Shown: positions 1 through 10,875, numbered from the stretch's first letter. The stretch is 64,000 nucleotides of DNA from CAWHHZ01 sp963829355 (GCA_963829355.1 CAWHHZ010000027.1:35521-99520); one strand, 5' to 3'. Notes: generated by a model from the letters alone, not told the origin. Numbers and translations: made by a program.

Positions 1-1703
1 ACGTCAGGGCGGTCGAGGAGAAGAACGAGAGCGAGAACATCTCGAAGGTCCTCTACCCGGTCGACGACCGCTACGTCGGGCGGGAGCTTCGTCTCAAGCA
101 GCAGTATTTTTTCGTTTCTGCGACACTGCAGGACGTCGTCCGCCGCTTCGTGAAACGGCAGGGACGAGTGTGGGAGCAGCTCCCGGAAAAGGTGGCGATC
201 CAGCTCAACGACACGCATCCCGCGATCGCGATCCCGGAGCTGATGCGGATTCTCATGGATGACTACGGGCTCGGCTGGGATCGTGCCTGGGGAATCACCG
301 AGAAGACGTTCGGCTACACCAACCACACCGTTCTTCCGGAGGCACTCGAGGTGTGGTCGACCGATCTGATGGGCCGGCTCCTGCCGCGACATCTCCAGAT
401 CATCGAAGAGATCGATCGCAGGATCCGGGCTCTGGCGCATCGGACGACGCCGGACGATCAGCGGCTCGCCGAACGGATTGCGATCGTGGACTACGGGCTG
501 CGTCAGGTGAGGATGGCGAACCTCGCGATCACCGGTTCGCATTCGGTAAACGGAGTCGCCGAGCTTCATACGCAGATCCTGCGAGACTCGATCTTCCCGG
601 AGTTCGACGCGCTCTACCCGGGGAAGTTCAACGCAAAGACCAACGGAATCACCCCTCGCAGATGGCTGCTGAAGGCGAACCCGGAGCTCTCCGAGCTGAT
701 CTCGCAGGCAATCGGTGAGGGCTGGATCACCGATCTCGACAAGCTCCGTGAGATCGAGAATCTGAAGGATGACGGCGCGTTCCGTGACTCCTGGCGGGAG
801 ATCAAGAGGAAGAAAAAGGAGCAGTTGTCCGACTGGCTGAAGGCGCGGCACGACATCTCGTTCGATCCCTCTTCACTCCTCGACGTGCAGGTGAAACGGA
901 TTCACGAGTACAAGCGGCAGCTTCTGAACATCCTTCACGTGATCGATCTGTATCACCGGATCTGCAACGGCGAGGAGACGGGGCCTCCAAGGACTGTCCT
1001 GTTTGGCGGCAAGGCAGCACCGAGTTACGTGACGGCGAAGCTGATCATCAAACTCGCGAACGCCGTGGGATCGCTCATCGAGCGGGAGCCGCGATGCAGC
1101 GGACGACTGCAGGTCGTCTATGTGCCGGACTATCGAGTGACGGCAGCCGAGAGGATCTTTCCCGCGTGTGAGCTCTCCGAGCAGATCTCCGCAGCCGGAA
1201 CGGAAGCGTCCGGTACGGGAAACATGAAGGCCGCACTCAATGGTGCTCTGACGATCGGAACCCTCGATGGGGCGAACGTCGAGATCATGGAGGAAGTCGG
1301 TCGCGAGAACATGTTCATCTTCGGGCTCACGAGGGAAGAGACGCGCGATCTGCGACTCTCCGGCTACGATCCCAAACTCTACATCCAGAGGTCTCCTGCA
1401 CTGAAGCGGGCGATCGATACACTCGAGAACATGGAGCTCGAACCTGCGAATCTCGGCCTGTTCCGACCGCTCGTCGACGGGCTGAGGGGGCACGACCGCT
1501 TCTTTGTCTGCGCAGATTTCGATGAGTATGTGGAGGCACAGAACGAAGCGGGCAGAACGTGGCAGGACCAGGAGGCGTGGACCTCCCGCTCAATCCTGAA
1601 CGCCGCGCGCATGGGCCGGTTCTCGAGCGACAGAACGATCTCGCAGTACGCACGCGAGATCTGGAACGTCGAGGCAGTTCCGATCAACGACAATGGCGAC
1701 TGA
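1..1703 (+). CDS. glgP: Glycogen/alpha-glucan phosphorylase, 5' end outside window
   Basis: PLP-dependent GT35 enzyme releasing glucose-1-phosphate from glycogen or maltodextrin in the cytoplasm. The open frame runs from the window edge (first complete codon at position 3), so about the N-terminal third is missing. The visible part begins with the family block ENISKVLYPVDD / ELRLKQQYFFVSATLQD and continues through NDTHPAIAIPELMR, the NGITPRRWL block and VKRIHEYKRQLLN. The strongest evidence is the PLP-lysine region EASGTGNMKAALNGALTIGT followed by LDGANVEI, in which the lysine of GTGNMK forms the Schiff base. The C-terminus, with GRFSSDRTI and YAREIW, is intact. No partner gene of glycogen metabolism is visible downstream. 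The call is secure; the choice between glycogen and maltodextrin as substrate is not. Confidence 0.96.
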   Translation, partial: VRAVEEKNESENISKVLYPVDDRYVGRELRLKQQYFFVSATLQDVVRRFVKRQGRVWEQLPEKVAIQLNDTHPAIAIPELMRILMDDYGLGWDRAWGITEKTFGYTNHTVLPEALEVWSTDLMGRLLPRHLQIIEEIDRRIRALAHRTTPDDQRLAERIAIVDYGLRQVRMANLAITGSHSVNGVAELHTQILRDSIFPEFDALYPGKFNAKTNGITPRRWLLKANPELSELISQAIGEGWITDLDKLREIENLKDDGAFRDSWREIKRKKKEQLSDWLKARHDISFDPSSLLDVQVKRIHEYKRQLLNILHVIDLYHRICNGEETGPPRTVLFGGKAAPSYVTAKLIIKLANAVGSLIEREPRCSGRLQVVYVPDYRVTAAERIFPACELSEQISAAGTEASGTGNMKAALNGALTIGTLDGANVEIMEEVGRENMFIFGLTREETRDLRLSGYDPKLYIQRSPALKRAIDTLENMELEPANLGLFRPLVDGLRGHDRFFVCADFDEYVEAQNEAGRTWQDQEAWTSRSILNAARMGRFSSDRTISQYAREIWNVEAVPINDNGD

Positions 1704-1712
1704 GCCGTCCTC

Positions 1713-1822
1713 GAGGTTCAAGGGTTCAGAAGTTCAGGAGTTCAGACGTTCAGGGCTAGGTTCAGAGTTCAGAGGTTCAGGAGTTCAGAAGTTCAGAAGT
1801 TCAGAGTTCGGAGGTTCAGGGG
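1713..1822 (+). repeat. Degenerate GTTCAG-type simple-repeat tract (forward arm)
   Basis: About 110 bp made almost entirely of GTTCAG units with 2-5 nt spacers (AGTTCAG, GGTTCAG, GAGTTCAG). It starts just after the glgP stop. Its reverse complement (CTGAAC units) recurs at 1941-1995, so the two tracts could pair across about 120 bp. The spacing is too irregular and the unit too short for a CRISPR array. Confidence 0.85.
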
Positions 1823-1860
1823 TGAGGTCATCGGTCGTGGGTGCAGATCGGTCACGTTTC

Positions 1861-1895
1861 TGTCATTCCGAACGAGCGAAGCGAGGAGGAATCTC
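1861..1895 (+). repeat. Interspersed repeat, GTCATTCCGAA/GGAATCT type
   Basis: A 35-bp segment starting TGTCATTCCGAACGAGCGAA and ending in GGAATCTC. Close relatives occur at about 7779-7884, 27735-27812 and 39168-39203, always between genes. Here only one arm is present. Confidence 0.7.
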
Positions 1896-1940
1896 ATCTG
1901 AAAGTCATGGAAGACAGGCTCGAGAGAATCGACCTCAGCT

Positions 1941-1995
1941 CCTGAACCTCCGAACCCGATCCCTCGAGCTCTGAACTTCTGAACCCCTGAACCCT
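1941..1995 (-). repeat. Inverted CTGAAC tract (reverse arm)
   Basis: Units such as CTGAACCT, CTGAACTTCTGAAC and CCTGAACC are the reverse complement of the tract at 1713-1822. The arm ends about 3 bp from the stop codon of the small membrane-protein gene at 1998, so the paired arms could act as a transcript end for both converging genes (glgP on + and this gene on -). That role is inferred. Confidence 0.8.
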
Positions 1996-1997
1996 CA

Positions 1998-2315
1998 TCA
2001 CGCAGCTTGCGCTGCGCTCTTCCCCACGAGGACCAGCAGGACGATCGGGATCGCGGCGAACAGCCCGATGGCAATAGGGACGAGGGCCGCAAGCATCACC
2101 GGCAGGATGACCACAAGGGCGATCGGGATCACGACGAAGAGCGCCAGTGGCACCACGACCAGCAGTCCGATCCACTTGACGAAGTCGAATACCATCGCTA
2201 CCGGGAAGAAGATCAGCTTCACCAGTGCAACGACCACCACTCCCGCCACCGCGACCAGACCGATGAGCGCGCCGCCAATGACCAGAACGGCGAGTGTTGC
2301 CATCACCTCGAACAT
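1998..2315 (-). CDS. Small, very hydrophobic membrane protein, unknown function
   Basis: A 105-residue protein starting MFEVMATLAVLVIGG. It is almost wholly hydrophobic, with about four valine/isoleucine/leucine-rich membrane segments separated by short glycine or proline turns and one charged stretch (FDFVKW). The start is fixed by AGGAGG at 2321-2326, five bases upstream of ATG 2315. The frame is open further upstream, but that part would translate the simple-repeat tract (TTQRLNDPTTQRP) and is not real coding sequence. I do not recognise a family. It lies alone on the minus strand between two pairs of inverted simple-repeat tracts. Confidence 0.6.
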   Translation of the reverse strand: MFEVMATLAVLVIGGALIGLVAVAGVVVVALVKLIFFPVAMVFDFVKWIGLLVVVPLALFVVIPIALVVILPVMLAALVPIAIGLFAAIPIVLLVLVGKSAAQAA

Positions 2316-2359
2316 TCGACCCTCCTGCAGTCTGATACGGATTCGCGAGGGGAGAGTTT

Positions 2360-2436
2360 TGGGTCGTTGAGTCGTTGGGTCATTGAGTCGTTGGGTCGTT
2401 GTGGTCATGGAGTCGTTGAGTCGTTGGTCATTGAGG
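2360..2436 (+). repeat. GAGTCGTTG/GGTCGTTG simple-repeat tract (forward arm)
   Basis: About nine degenerate 8-10 bp units (GGGTCGTTGAGTCGTTG, GGTCATTGAG) lie directly upstream of the minus-strand membrane-protein gene. Reverse-complement units (CAACGACTCAATGACTC) are found at 2583-2690. Confidence 0.85.
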
Positions 2437-2582
2437 CGTGGGCTGTGGGGAGCAGGCCATTCCCATCAGAGCCCACTCACGCCCAGGGCTGCGCGAGGGA
2501 ATCTGACTTTCACCGTTTCAAGATCTTCAACGACTTCAGAATCAACGACCAACTCCAACGCCGGACCGACCTCACGAACCCA

Positions 2583-2690
2583 CCGAGCCAACGCCTCACC
2601 GCTCACCGACTCAACGCCTCACCGACTCAACGCCTCACCGACTCAACGACTCAATGACTCAACGACTCAATGACTCACCGACTCAACGAC
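2583..2690 (-). repeat. CAACGACTC/CAACGCCTCACCGACT tract (reverse arm)
   Basis: Tandem units of ACTCAACGACTCAATG and CGACTCAACGCCTCAC. These are inverted relative to 2360-2436, with about 145 bp of non-repetitive DNA between the arms. The tract ends about 48 bp before the start of the AI-2E-type permease gene and may form a long imperfect hairpin with its partner. The 2437-2582 spacer holds no gene that I can support. Confidence 0.85.
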
Positions 2691-2737
2691 CCTGCTATCC
2701 TTCCCTCAACATCGACAACGCAGGGGACGGAACACGG

Positions 2738-3916
2738 ATGGATGAGATGACCCATGGCCACAAACCGGTCTGGCAACAGCAGCCGGTCACCACGATCTTC
2801 TTTCTCGTCATCGCGGCCATCATCGGATGGGCTGCCGTTCAGATTCTGCTCCCCTTCCTGACGCCGATCCTGCTCGCCGCGATCATCGTGGTCTTTACCT
2901 GGCCCGTCTACCGGAGAATTCGCGAGAAGCTCAAGGGACGCCGGAATCTGTCCGCTACTCTCATGCTCCTCATCGTCACGGTGACACTGATTCTGCCGGC
3001 GTCTCTCCTGATCCTTCTGCTGATTCAGCAGGCGAGCGCTCTCTTTCTGGCGATTCAGAACACCGACTACAGCGACATTCTCCAGTCTCTAAGGCTTCAG
3101 GATCGAATTGCCTATATCGACCGCATCGCCCCATGGGTCGATGTGGAAGCGATCGAGCCGGGCAAGCTGATCGTGGGGACCGTCGAGCAGATTCCGCGAT
3201 GGGTCGCCACTTACGGTGGGTCACTGCTCGCAAGTCTGACGAGCATCGCGATCGGGTTCATCTTCATGCTGCTGGCTGCGTTCTTCTTCTACGTGTCCGG
3301 GGAGAAGATCATTGAGGAGATGAAGATCATCAGCCCGCTGCCGGATGAGTACGAGCGCGAGATCATCGAGCGGTTCAAGGGTGTGATCGATGCGACGTTC
3401 CGCGGTCAGATTCTCACTGCCATCGCACAGGGAGTCGTGACGGCCGTCGGTCTCGCGATCGCAGGCATTCCGGCCGCGGCGTTCTGGGGAGCGGTGGCCG
3501 CCATCTTCGCGCTGATCCCGATGGTGGGCGCGGCAGCCGTGTGGGTGCCGGCGGCGATCTATCTGTTCGCTCGTTCGGCGATGCAGGAGACGGCGATGTG
3601 GCCTGCGATTTTCCTCGTGATCTGGGGCGCCGCCGTCGTGTCGCTGGTCGACAATCTGATCCGGCCGTGGGCGATGCGACGTGGAACGGATATGTCGGCG
3701 ATCATGCTGTTCTTCTCGATCATCGGCGGGATCCGGGCCTTCGGCATCATCGGCCTGATCCTGGGTCCGCTCGTCTTCGCTCTCTTCGCGACGATGATCC
3801 CGATGTACAAGTACTTCTTCACACCCGCGCTGGTCGACGCCACCGGCAATCTGGTCGTAACCGCTGATACCGCAATCCCGGCCGAGGAACCGGAGGAAGA
3901 CCCCGAGTCGGCGTAG
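2738..3916 (+). CDS. AI-2E family transporter (PF01594-type permease)
   Basis: A 392-residue polytopic inner-membrane protein of the family that includes TqsA, YdiK and the Na+/H+ antiporter-like PerM proteins. Two N-terminal helices (FFLVIAAIIGWAAVQILL and LAAIIVVFTWPVYRRI) precede a helix of LLIVTVTLILPASLLIL type and a soluble amphipathic region. The typical C-terminal half follows, with RGQILTAIAQGVVTAVG, GIPAAAFWGAVAAIFALIP, LVDNLIRPWAM and FGIIGLILGPL. These last blocks are the family signature. The start is ATG 2738 (MDEMTHGHKPVW) with AGGGGA about 10 nt upstream; in-frame sequence further upstream only translates the CAACGACTC repeat. The substrate cannot be read from sequence. The acidic tail EEPEEDPESA is ordinary. 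Confidence 0.9.
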   Translation: MDEMTHGHKPVWQQQPVTTIFFLVIAAIIGWAAVQILLPFLTPILLAAIIVVFTWPVYRRIREKLKGRRNLSATLMLLIVTVTLILPASLLILLLIQQASALFLAIQNTDYSDILQSLRLQDRIAYIDRIAPWVDVEAIEPGKLIVGTVEQIPRWVATYGGSLLASLTSIAIGFIFMLLAAFFFYVSGEKIIEEMKIISPLPDEYEREIIERFKGVIDATFRGQILTAIAQGVVTAVGLAIAGIPAAAFWGAVAAIFALIPMVGAAAVWVPAAIYLFARSAMQETAMWPAIFLVIWGAAVVSLVDNLIRPWAMRRGTDMSAIMLFFSIIGGIRAFGIIGLILGPLVFALFATMIPMYKYFFTPALVDATGNLVVTADTAIPAEEPEEDPESA

Positions 3917-3928
3917 TCTCCGGGGTGT

Positions 3929-4093
3929 GAAAAGGGGGGTCGGGCGTCCCCGCCCGATGTCGCGGAGCCGTCCTCGGCTCCGCGTAGTGCGCTCGTGGCT
4001 GAGTGGGTGGTGATCGTGCTCCCGGCGGGGACGCCGGGACACATCGCGCGGGGACGCGCGACCCCCACGGGACGCGCGACCCACACGACGCTG
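3929..4093. repeat. GC-rich palindromic spacer with a doubled 14-mer
   Basis: Successive hairpins are visible: TCGGGCG/CGCCCGA (about 3939-3957), GCGGAGCCG-TCCT-CGGCTCCGC (about 3961-3982) and CCCGGCG-GGGA-CGCCGGG (about 4021-4038). Two copies of GGGACGCGCGACCC follow at 4051-4064 and 4069-4082. The last part of this block recurs inverted at 7625-7690. The hairpins probably end transcription between the converging permease and acetyltransferase genes. None has a clear T-run. Confidence 0.65.
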
Positions 4094-4546
4094 CTAGAAG
4101 TGTTTCATCCACTCGAAGACGAGGTAGTGCTCGCCGTTCATGCCGAGGGTCTCGTAGACCTGCTGGGCTCGCGTGTTGCGGCGGTCGACGTAGAGCCGGA
4201 TGCCGCTGACGCTCTCGTCATCCTGCACGATTTTCTGCACATGTTCGTACAGACCGCGATAGACGCCCTGCCTTCGCAGCTCGGGGACCACGTACACGCT
4301 CTGGATCCACCACACCATCCCCGCCCGCCAGTCGCTCCACTCGTAGGTGATCAGCAGTGATCCCACCACTTCACCATTCTCCTCGGCTACGAAGTACCGG
4401 CCGAGCGACTGATCGTCGAACACGGCCGCGACTCCTTTGCCGCACGTCTCCCGGTCGAGCTCGAGCTCTTCGGTCTCCCTCGCCATCGCGACCTGGAAGG
4501 AAACGATCGAATCTGCATCATCCACGACACCTTGTCTGTAGTTCAT
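4094..4546 (-). CDS. GNAT-family N-acetyltransferase
   Basis: A 150-residue acetyl-CoA-dependent acetyltransferase. The fold is recognisable from beta-strand YFVAEENGEVVGSLLI, then QSVYVVPELRRQGVYRGL. In the latter the R/Q-x-x-G-x-G/Y stretch is motif A, which binds the pyrophosphate of acetyl-CoA. The typical motif B region is IRLYVDRRNTRAQQVYETLG, followed by FEWMKHF. The family resembles RimI-like proteins closely enough for the fold but not for the substrate. No Shine-Dalgarno is evident before ATG 4546. It is transcribed divergently from aconitase with 194 bp between the starts. Confidence 0.88.
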   Translation of the reverse strand: MNYRQGVVDDADSIVSFQVAMARETEELELDRETCGKGVAAVFDDQSLGRYFVAEENGEVVGSLLITYEWSDWRAGMVWWIQSVYVVPELRRQGVYRGLYEHVQKIVQDDESVSGIRLYVDRRNTRAQQVYETLGMNGEHYLVFEWMKHF

Positions 4547-4740
4547 GCGGCAGATTCTAGCGCGTCTGCCCTTGACCGTGGTTCGGCCCCTGCATACACT
4601 CCAGAGCGGTCCCTGCGGCCGGGTGGAGCAACAGCGCTACCGTTGTCCAGCCTTCGCTGTTCCCCGCTCCCGTACAAACGAAACCGTGCTCGTTGCCCCA
4701 TCATCCGGTGGCGGGCCGAGTCACCAGTGAAAGAGGTTCC

Positions 4741-7611
<2,871 letters not shown>

Positions 7612-7624
7612 GTGAAGTCATTGG

Positions 7625-7690
7625 GGGTCGCGCGTCCCGAGTGGGTCGCGCGTCCCGCGCGATCCCTTCCGGCGTCCCGCCGGAAGGGGA
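7625..7690 (-). repeat. Inverted copy of the 4016-4082 palindromic element
   Basis: GGGTCGCGCGTCCC occurs at 7625-7638 and 7643-7656 with the same 18-bp period as its reverse complement at 4051-4082. A CCGGCGTCCCGCCGG hairpin follows, matching CCCGGCGGGGACGCCGGG on the other side. The two elements sit in opposite orientation and enclose the acetyltransferase and aconitase genes. Confidence 0.75.
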
Positions 7691-7716
7691 GTCACAGGCC
7701 AGAGCCGTAGCCACCC

Positions 7717-7884
7717 TGTCATCCCGACCGGAGCGATCCCGCGAAGCGGGAGAGCGGAGCGGAGGGATCTCCGTCCCTGTCATTCCGAAGGAGCGGCCTC
7801 ATCGCGACTGAGGAATCTGGGCGTGGGAAGCACCACCACTCGATCCCACACACAGATTCCTCGCTTCGCTTCGGAATGACAGGC
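7717..7884. repeat. Composite interspersed hairpin repeat
   Basis: Begins GTCATCCCGACCGGAGCGAT, contains GTCATTCCGAAGGAGC, and closes with GATTCCTCGCTTCGCT followed by TCGGAATGAC. The inner TGTCATTCCGAA and outer TTCGGAATGACA arms are inverted. It lies between the convergent aconitase and acyltransferase genes. It belongs to the repeat family also seen at 1861, 27735, 34059 and 39168. Confidence 0.75.
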
Positions 7885-7906
7885 CCTGTGTTTTGACAAA
7901 TGCGGG

Positions 7907-9217
7907 TCAGGATGACCTCAGGATTCGCTTTCTAATCTCGTGAATCTCGCGAGCAAGCGCGTAACGCTCGTCGAGCAATTGGCGATGAAAGCTCCGGTTC
8001 GACCGCAACAGCAGAAACCGGCGAACCTCGCGGCTGGCCCGCGCAATCCTTCCCCCGAGCCACAGCGTGAGCAGCGCGAGCAGCACGTACGCGATCGCGG
8101 ACATCACGCCAGCGGTGGCCCCGGCCATCATCCCTGTCGCGACGCCGATCGCCACGCCCCACAAGGAGTAGAGAGCCACTCCAACCAGAATCTTTGCCGT
8201 GGCTTTCGTCACCTCGGAGGCCTTACGCGTGAGAACGTGCGTCAGAAGGTACGGCGGAAGAACTGCCACGAATCCGATCACGAAGAGCGGAACCATGAAC
8301 GCCAGAGGGATCACGCTGCGCGCGAGCCAGCTTCCCACGACCGATGAGCGGGTCTGGAGATCGAGTGACTTCGGGGAGAGGTGGAGTCGCTCGAGGAGCT
8401 TTCCAAACGACTCCACCCGATCGTAGAGCTCGTCGATCTGATCATCTGGCGACTCCCGTGACCGGTGCAGGGCCGCGGCAACCATCGTTGCCCGGATGAT
8501 CTTTTCCTCTGGCGCACGCTGCGGATCGAGCTCGGCTGCATGGACTCGTTCCGCCGTCTCGACGACGAACCGGTCACGCTCCCGCTCCACATTCACAGTC
8601 ACGCGGCGGAGTGCCTCGTCGATGCGAGTGGTGAGCTCCTGAACCGCATCGCGATCCGACGGATCGGCGTGCTGGAGATCCGCCCACTCGACCGCCGGGC
8701 CGATCAGAGCGGTGGCGCGCGACCGGAACGCGCTCTTCGATCCGTACGTGAATCCCATCGGAATGATGGACGGAATGACGCCACGCTCCGCCGCCATCAG
8801 ACAGATCCGCGCCGTCCCGGTTCTCAAAGGTGCCAGCGACGGAGCATCATGACTGATGCCCTCGGGGAAGACTCCGATCGAGTCGCCGCCCTGAAGCGCT
8901 TCGACCACTGCAGTGAAGGAGTCCTCGTTTTTAGCCACAAGTTCTGGTGCATCCTGCCGGCGATACACGGGAACTGTTCCGATCGCATTCAGAAACGATC
9001 CAACCAGCGGGATGCCGAAGAGCGGCGACTTCGCGAGAAACCGAACGGGGCGTCCGGCCGCCGTGATCAGAAGTGCCGCGTCCGCCGCCATGTTCGGATG
9101 ATTCGCGACGACGACGAGCGGTCCGTCAGGGAGCGGTTCACCGCTGACGTGCAGATTGAAGAACGTACGGGCCGCAGCGCGGGCAATCGGCAGGGCGAGA
9201 AACTGCAGCGGCGGCAT
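7907..9217 (-). CDS. PlsC-type 1-acyltransferase with C-terminal membrane region
   Basis: A 436-residue lysophospholipid/glycerol-3-phosphate acyltransferase. Motif I is NHPNMAADAALL, with five residues between the catalytic His and Asp rather than the usual four. This form is seen in the glycerol-3-phosphate/DHAP acyltransferase branch. The remaining motifs agree with that branch: IGTVPVYRR as motif II, FPEGISHDAPSLAPLRTGTA as motif III and VIPSIIPMGFTY as motif IV. After the catalytic domain (about 1-220) comes a charged helical segment, then at least three membrane helices (IPLAFMVPLFVIGFVAVLPP, LVGVALYSLWGVAIGVATG, GVMSAIAYVLLALLTLWLGG). It acts at the inner face of the cytoplasmic membrane in phospholipid synthesis. 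There is no good Shine-Dalgarno. CTATACT lies 12 bp before the ATG and may be a -10 box giving a very short leader. Confidence 0.88.
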   Translation of the reverse strand: MPPLQFLALPIARAAARTFFNLHVSGEPLPDGPLVVVANHPNMAADAALLITAAGRPVRFLAKSPLFGIPLVGSFLNAIGTVPVYRRQDAPELVAKNEDSFTAVVEALQGGDSIGVFPEGISHDAPSLAPLRTGTARICLMAAERGVIPSIIPMGFTYGSKSAFRSRATALIGPAVEWADLQHADPSDRDAVQELTTRIDEALRRVTVNVERERDRFVVETAERVHAAELDPQRAPEEKIIRATMVAAALHRSRESPDDQIDELYDRVESFGKLLERLHLSPKSLDLQTRSSVVGSWLARSVIPLAFMVPLFVIGFVAVLPPYLLTHVLTRKASEVTKATAKILVGVALYSLWGVAIGVATGMMAGATAGVMSAIAYVLLALLTLWLGGRIARASREVRRFLLLRSNRSFHRQLLDERYALAREIHEIRKRILRSS

Positions 9218-9297
9218 GATGCAAGTATAGGGTCAGCAGGGCGTCGAGTCGGCGGACGAACTGCATGGAATTACCTCTTTCGGCAGATGGCGCGGGG

Positions 9298-9366
9298 AGG
9301 GTCATTCCCTGTATCTTCATTTCATGCAGAAATGGAACGGCTGACCCTTTGGTGGGCCGTTTTTTT
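9298..9366 (+). ncRNA. Structured leader or small RNA ending in an intrinsic terminator
   Basis: Three hairpins follow one another. AGGG-TCATT-CCCT spans 9298-9310 and CATTTC-ATGCA-GAAATG spans 9318-9334. A terminator stem ACGGC/GCCGT with inner ACC/GGT spans 9337-9360 and is followed by seven T. The block ends 62 bp before the HTH gene at 9429 and reads in the same direction. It could be an attenuator for that gene or a separate small RNA. No known riboswitch class is recognised. Confidence 0.5.
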
Positions 9367-9428
9367 GGGGTGGCGATGATAAGGAAATCGCTCGTGGTGT
9401 CACCCTTTAGATGAGGGGGATCGTTTTC

Positions 9429-9933
9429 ATGACCGAGACAGTGATCATCATCGGGGCCGATGCGGGGAATCTCGTGCGGCAGGTCGAGCACAGGGAGCGG
9501 CTGACGTTCGACTCGTTGCGCGAGTTCGATCTGTGGCGGCATGGGCAGTCTGACCGAACGACCGGATCGACGATCGAGGTCGATGTGATGGCCGCGCTCC
9601 GCGAGCTGCAACGCCCGCGAGCCGATCTCAGCGCCGAGGTGAAAATCTTCATTGATGAGCTCTGTCTGCGTGCGGAGCCACCGAAGACGGTCGAGGGAGA
9701 GCATTCCGGCCGGTGCGTCATACCGGACCCTTCTGCGGCGCTGGAACGAGACTCTGCCTGAGCGGCTGAAGGAGTTCCTCGAGCGGGTGCGGATTCTCCA
9801 TGCGCGGCGTCTGATCGAGCAGCAGGGTCTGACGCAGAAGGAAGCGTCTTACCGCGCCGGCTACCCGTCGTCGTGGCACATGGGCCAGGCTCTGATCCGC
9901 CGTGCCGAACGAAACGCGGGAGTCGCGACGTAG
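9429..9933 (+). pseudogene. Small regulator with AraC-like HTH, frameshifted near 9700
   Basis: The first 90 codons, from ATG 9429 (MTETVIIIGADAGNLV, with GAGGGGG upstream), give an N-terminal domain of unknown type ending in LCLRAEPPKTVEG. The continuation, SIPAGASYRTLLRRWNE, then LPERLKEFLERVRILHARRL and KEASYRAGYPSSWHMGQALI, is a helix-turn-helix of AraC type. It lies in the next frame. Skipping one G in GAGGGAGAGC (about 9694-9703) joins the two into one protein of about 168 residues. As written, the first frame stops at 9761 after unrelated residues. This is either a recent inactivation, a sequencing error, or less likely a programmed frameshift. Confidence 0.6.
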
Positions 9934-9940
9934 CTGTGGG

Positions 9941-9992
9941 GGTCGGGGCTCCAGCCCCGACTCGCGAAGGTCTCCAGCCCTTCGCAAGTCAC
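9941..9992. repeat. Paired GC-rich hairpins after the HTH gene
   Basis: GTCGGGGCT-CC-AGCCCCGAC forms a perfect 9-bp stem. It is followed at once by GCGAAGG...CCCTTCGC. Together they look like an intergenic palindromic repeat or a strong transcript end without a T-run. Confidence 0.6.
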
Positions 9993-10105
9993 AGTCGATT
10001 TCAGCGGAGAGAATGGTGACGTGCGCGGTGTGACGAAATCCGGCCAAGAGCTTCAAAGTCGCGATTTCGGTGAAAGACGGTGAGCTCGTGCCCAGATTAG
10101 CGAAG

Positions 10106-10142
10106 AACATTTCACCTCAAAGCACAAAAGGTAATGTTTTTT
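10106..10142 (+). terminator. Probable intrinsic terminator
   Basis: AACATT (10106-10111) pairs with AATGTT (10133-10138). ACCT (10114-10117) pairs with AGGT (10129-10132). A run of T follows at 10137-10142. It lies in a 340-bp stretch (9934-10275) with no gene that I can support, 170 bp after the HTH gene. Confidence 0.5.
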
Positions 10143-10275
10143 CGACTTCATTCAACCAGCTCTAGAAAGGCTCCTGGTCCGTTCGCGGCAAAGCTGATCG
10201 TCCGTACGGTTGAGTCACCTGCTGACAGGGCTGACCTATAGAAGCCTGCCTCTGGAGCCGAGGTACAATAACCGT

Positions 10276-10590
10276 ATGACTGACGCAGAAAATGATCTGC
10301 TGGCGCGGATTCTGGACGAAGTGGTCAACGGCCGGAGGGCCGTCGAAGATCGAATCGACGGCGTAGCCAGTGACGTGGCAGGCCATCGGCGGGACATGAT
10401 CTCGCACTTCGATGCAGTCTATGCGCGTTTTGATCGTCTCGAAACGGAGTACCACGCCCTCGCGAATGCTGTCGAGCGACTCGAGAAGCGCTCAATGAGC
10501 AGAGAGGAGTTCGAGCAGAAGATTGCGGAGCTCAAGACTCGTGTCCATCAGCTCGAGGCAAAAATCGTGGAGCTCGAAAAGACCTCCTGA
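10276..10590 (+). CDS. Small coiled-coil protein, unknown function
   Basis: A 104-residue, charged, fully helical protein (MTDAENDLLARILDEV ...). From about residue 20 it shows regular heptads: VEDRIDGVASDVAG, ARFDRLETEYHALAN, AVERLEKR, FEQKIAELKTRVHQLEAKIV. It has no signal peptide, membrane segment or cysteine. ATG 10276 is preceded by a weak GAGG about 12 nt upstream. Such proteins often oligomerise as scaffolds. Nothing in the neighbourhood assigns a role. Confidence 0.65.
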   Translation: MTDAENDLLARILDEVVNGRRAVEDRIDGVASDVAGHRRDMISHFDAVYARFDRLETEYHALANAVERLEKRSMSREEFEQKIAELKTRVHQLEAKIVELEKTS

Positions 10591-10796
10591 ATGGAGCCGG
10601 AGAATACCTGCCGTCCGCGCACCCGTACGCGCCGAATCAGCTCGATGCCAGTTCACTACTGACCTTCATTCAGCAGATCCTCGTCAGCCATGAGAGTCAT
10701 GCGTTTCAATCGTCGTTAGGTCTGATCAGTTCTCGAGTCCTGTGACCAATCGCCGCTTTGCGGAGCGAGAGCGGCGTGTTTCCACACCCAATCCCT

Positions 10797-10833
10797 CACG
10801 ATTGTCAGAAATCGTGGCTTTTTGTCAGAAATC
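10797..10833 (+). terminator. Intrinsic terminator flanked by a direct repeat
   Basis: CACGATT (10797-10803), loop GTCAGA and AATCGTG (10810-10816) are followed by GCTTTTT. The loop and 3' arm belong to TTGTCAGAAATC, which repeats exactly at 10802-10813 and 10822-10833. It lies 43 bp before the ELWxxDGT gene, so it may attenuate that gene or end a transcript from 10276-10590. The rest of 10591-10796 shows no gene. Confidence 0.5.
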
Positions 10834-10875
10834 AGAGTCGCCATTCCTGTAGGCAGGCTCTATCTTCAAAATGTC

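Noticed and set aside
1713..1822. CRISPR array
   Set aside because: The unit is about 6 bp, spacing is irregular and no spacer-like sequence or cas gene is present.
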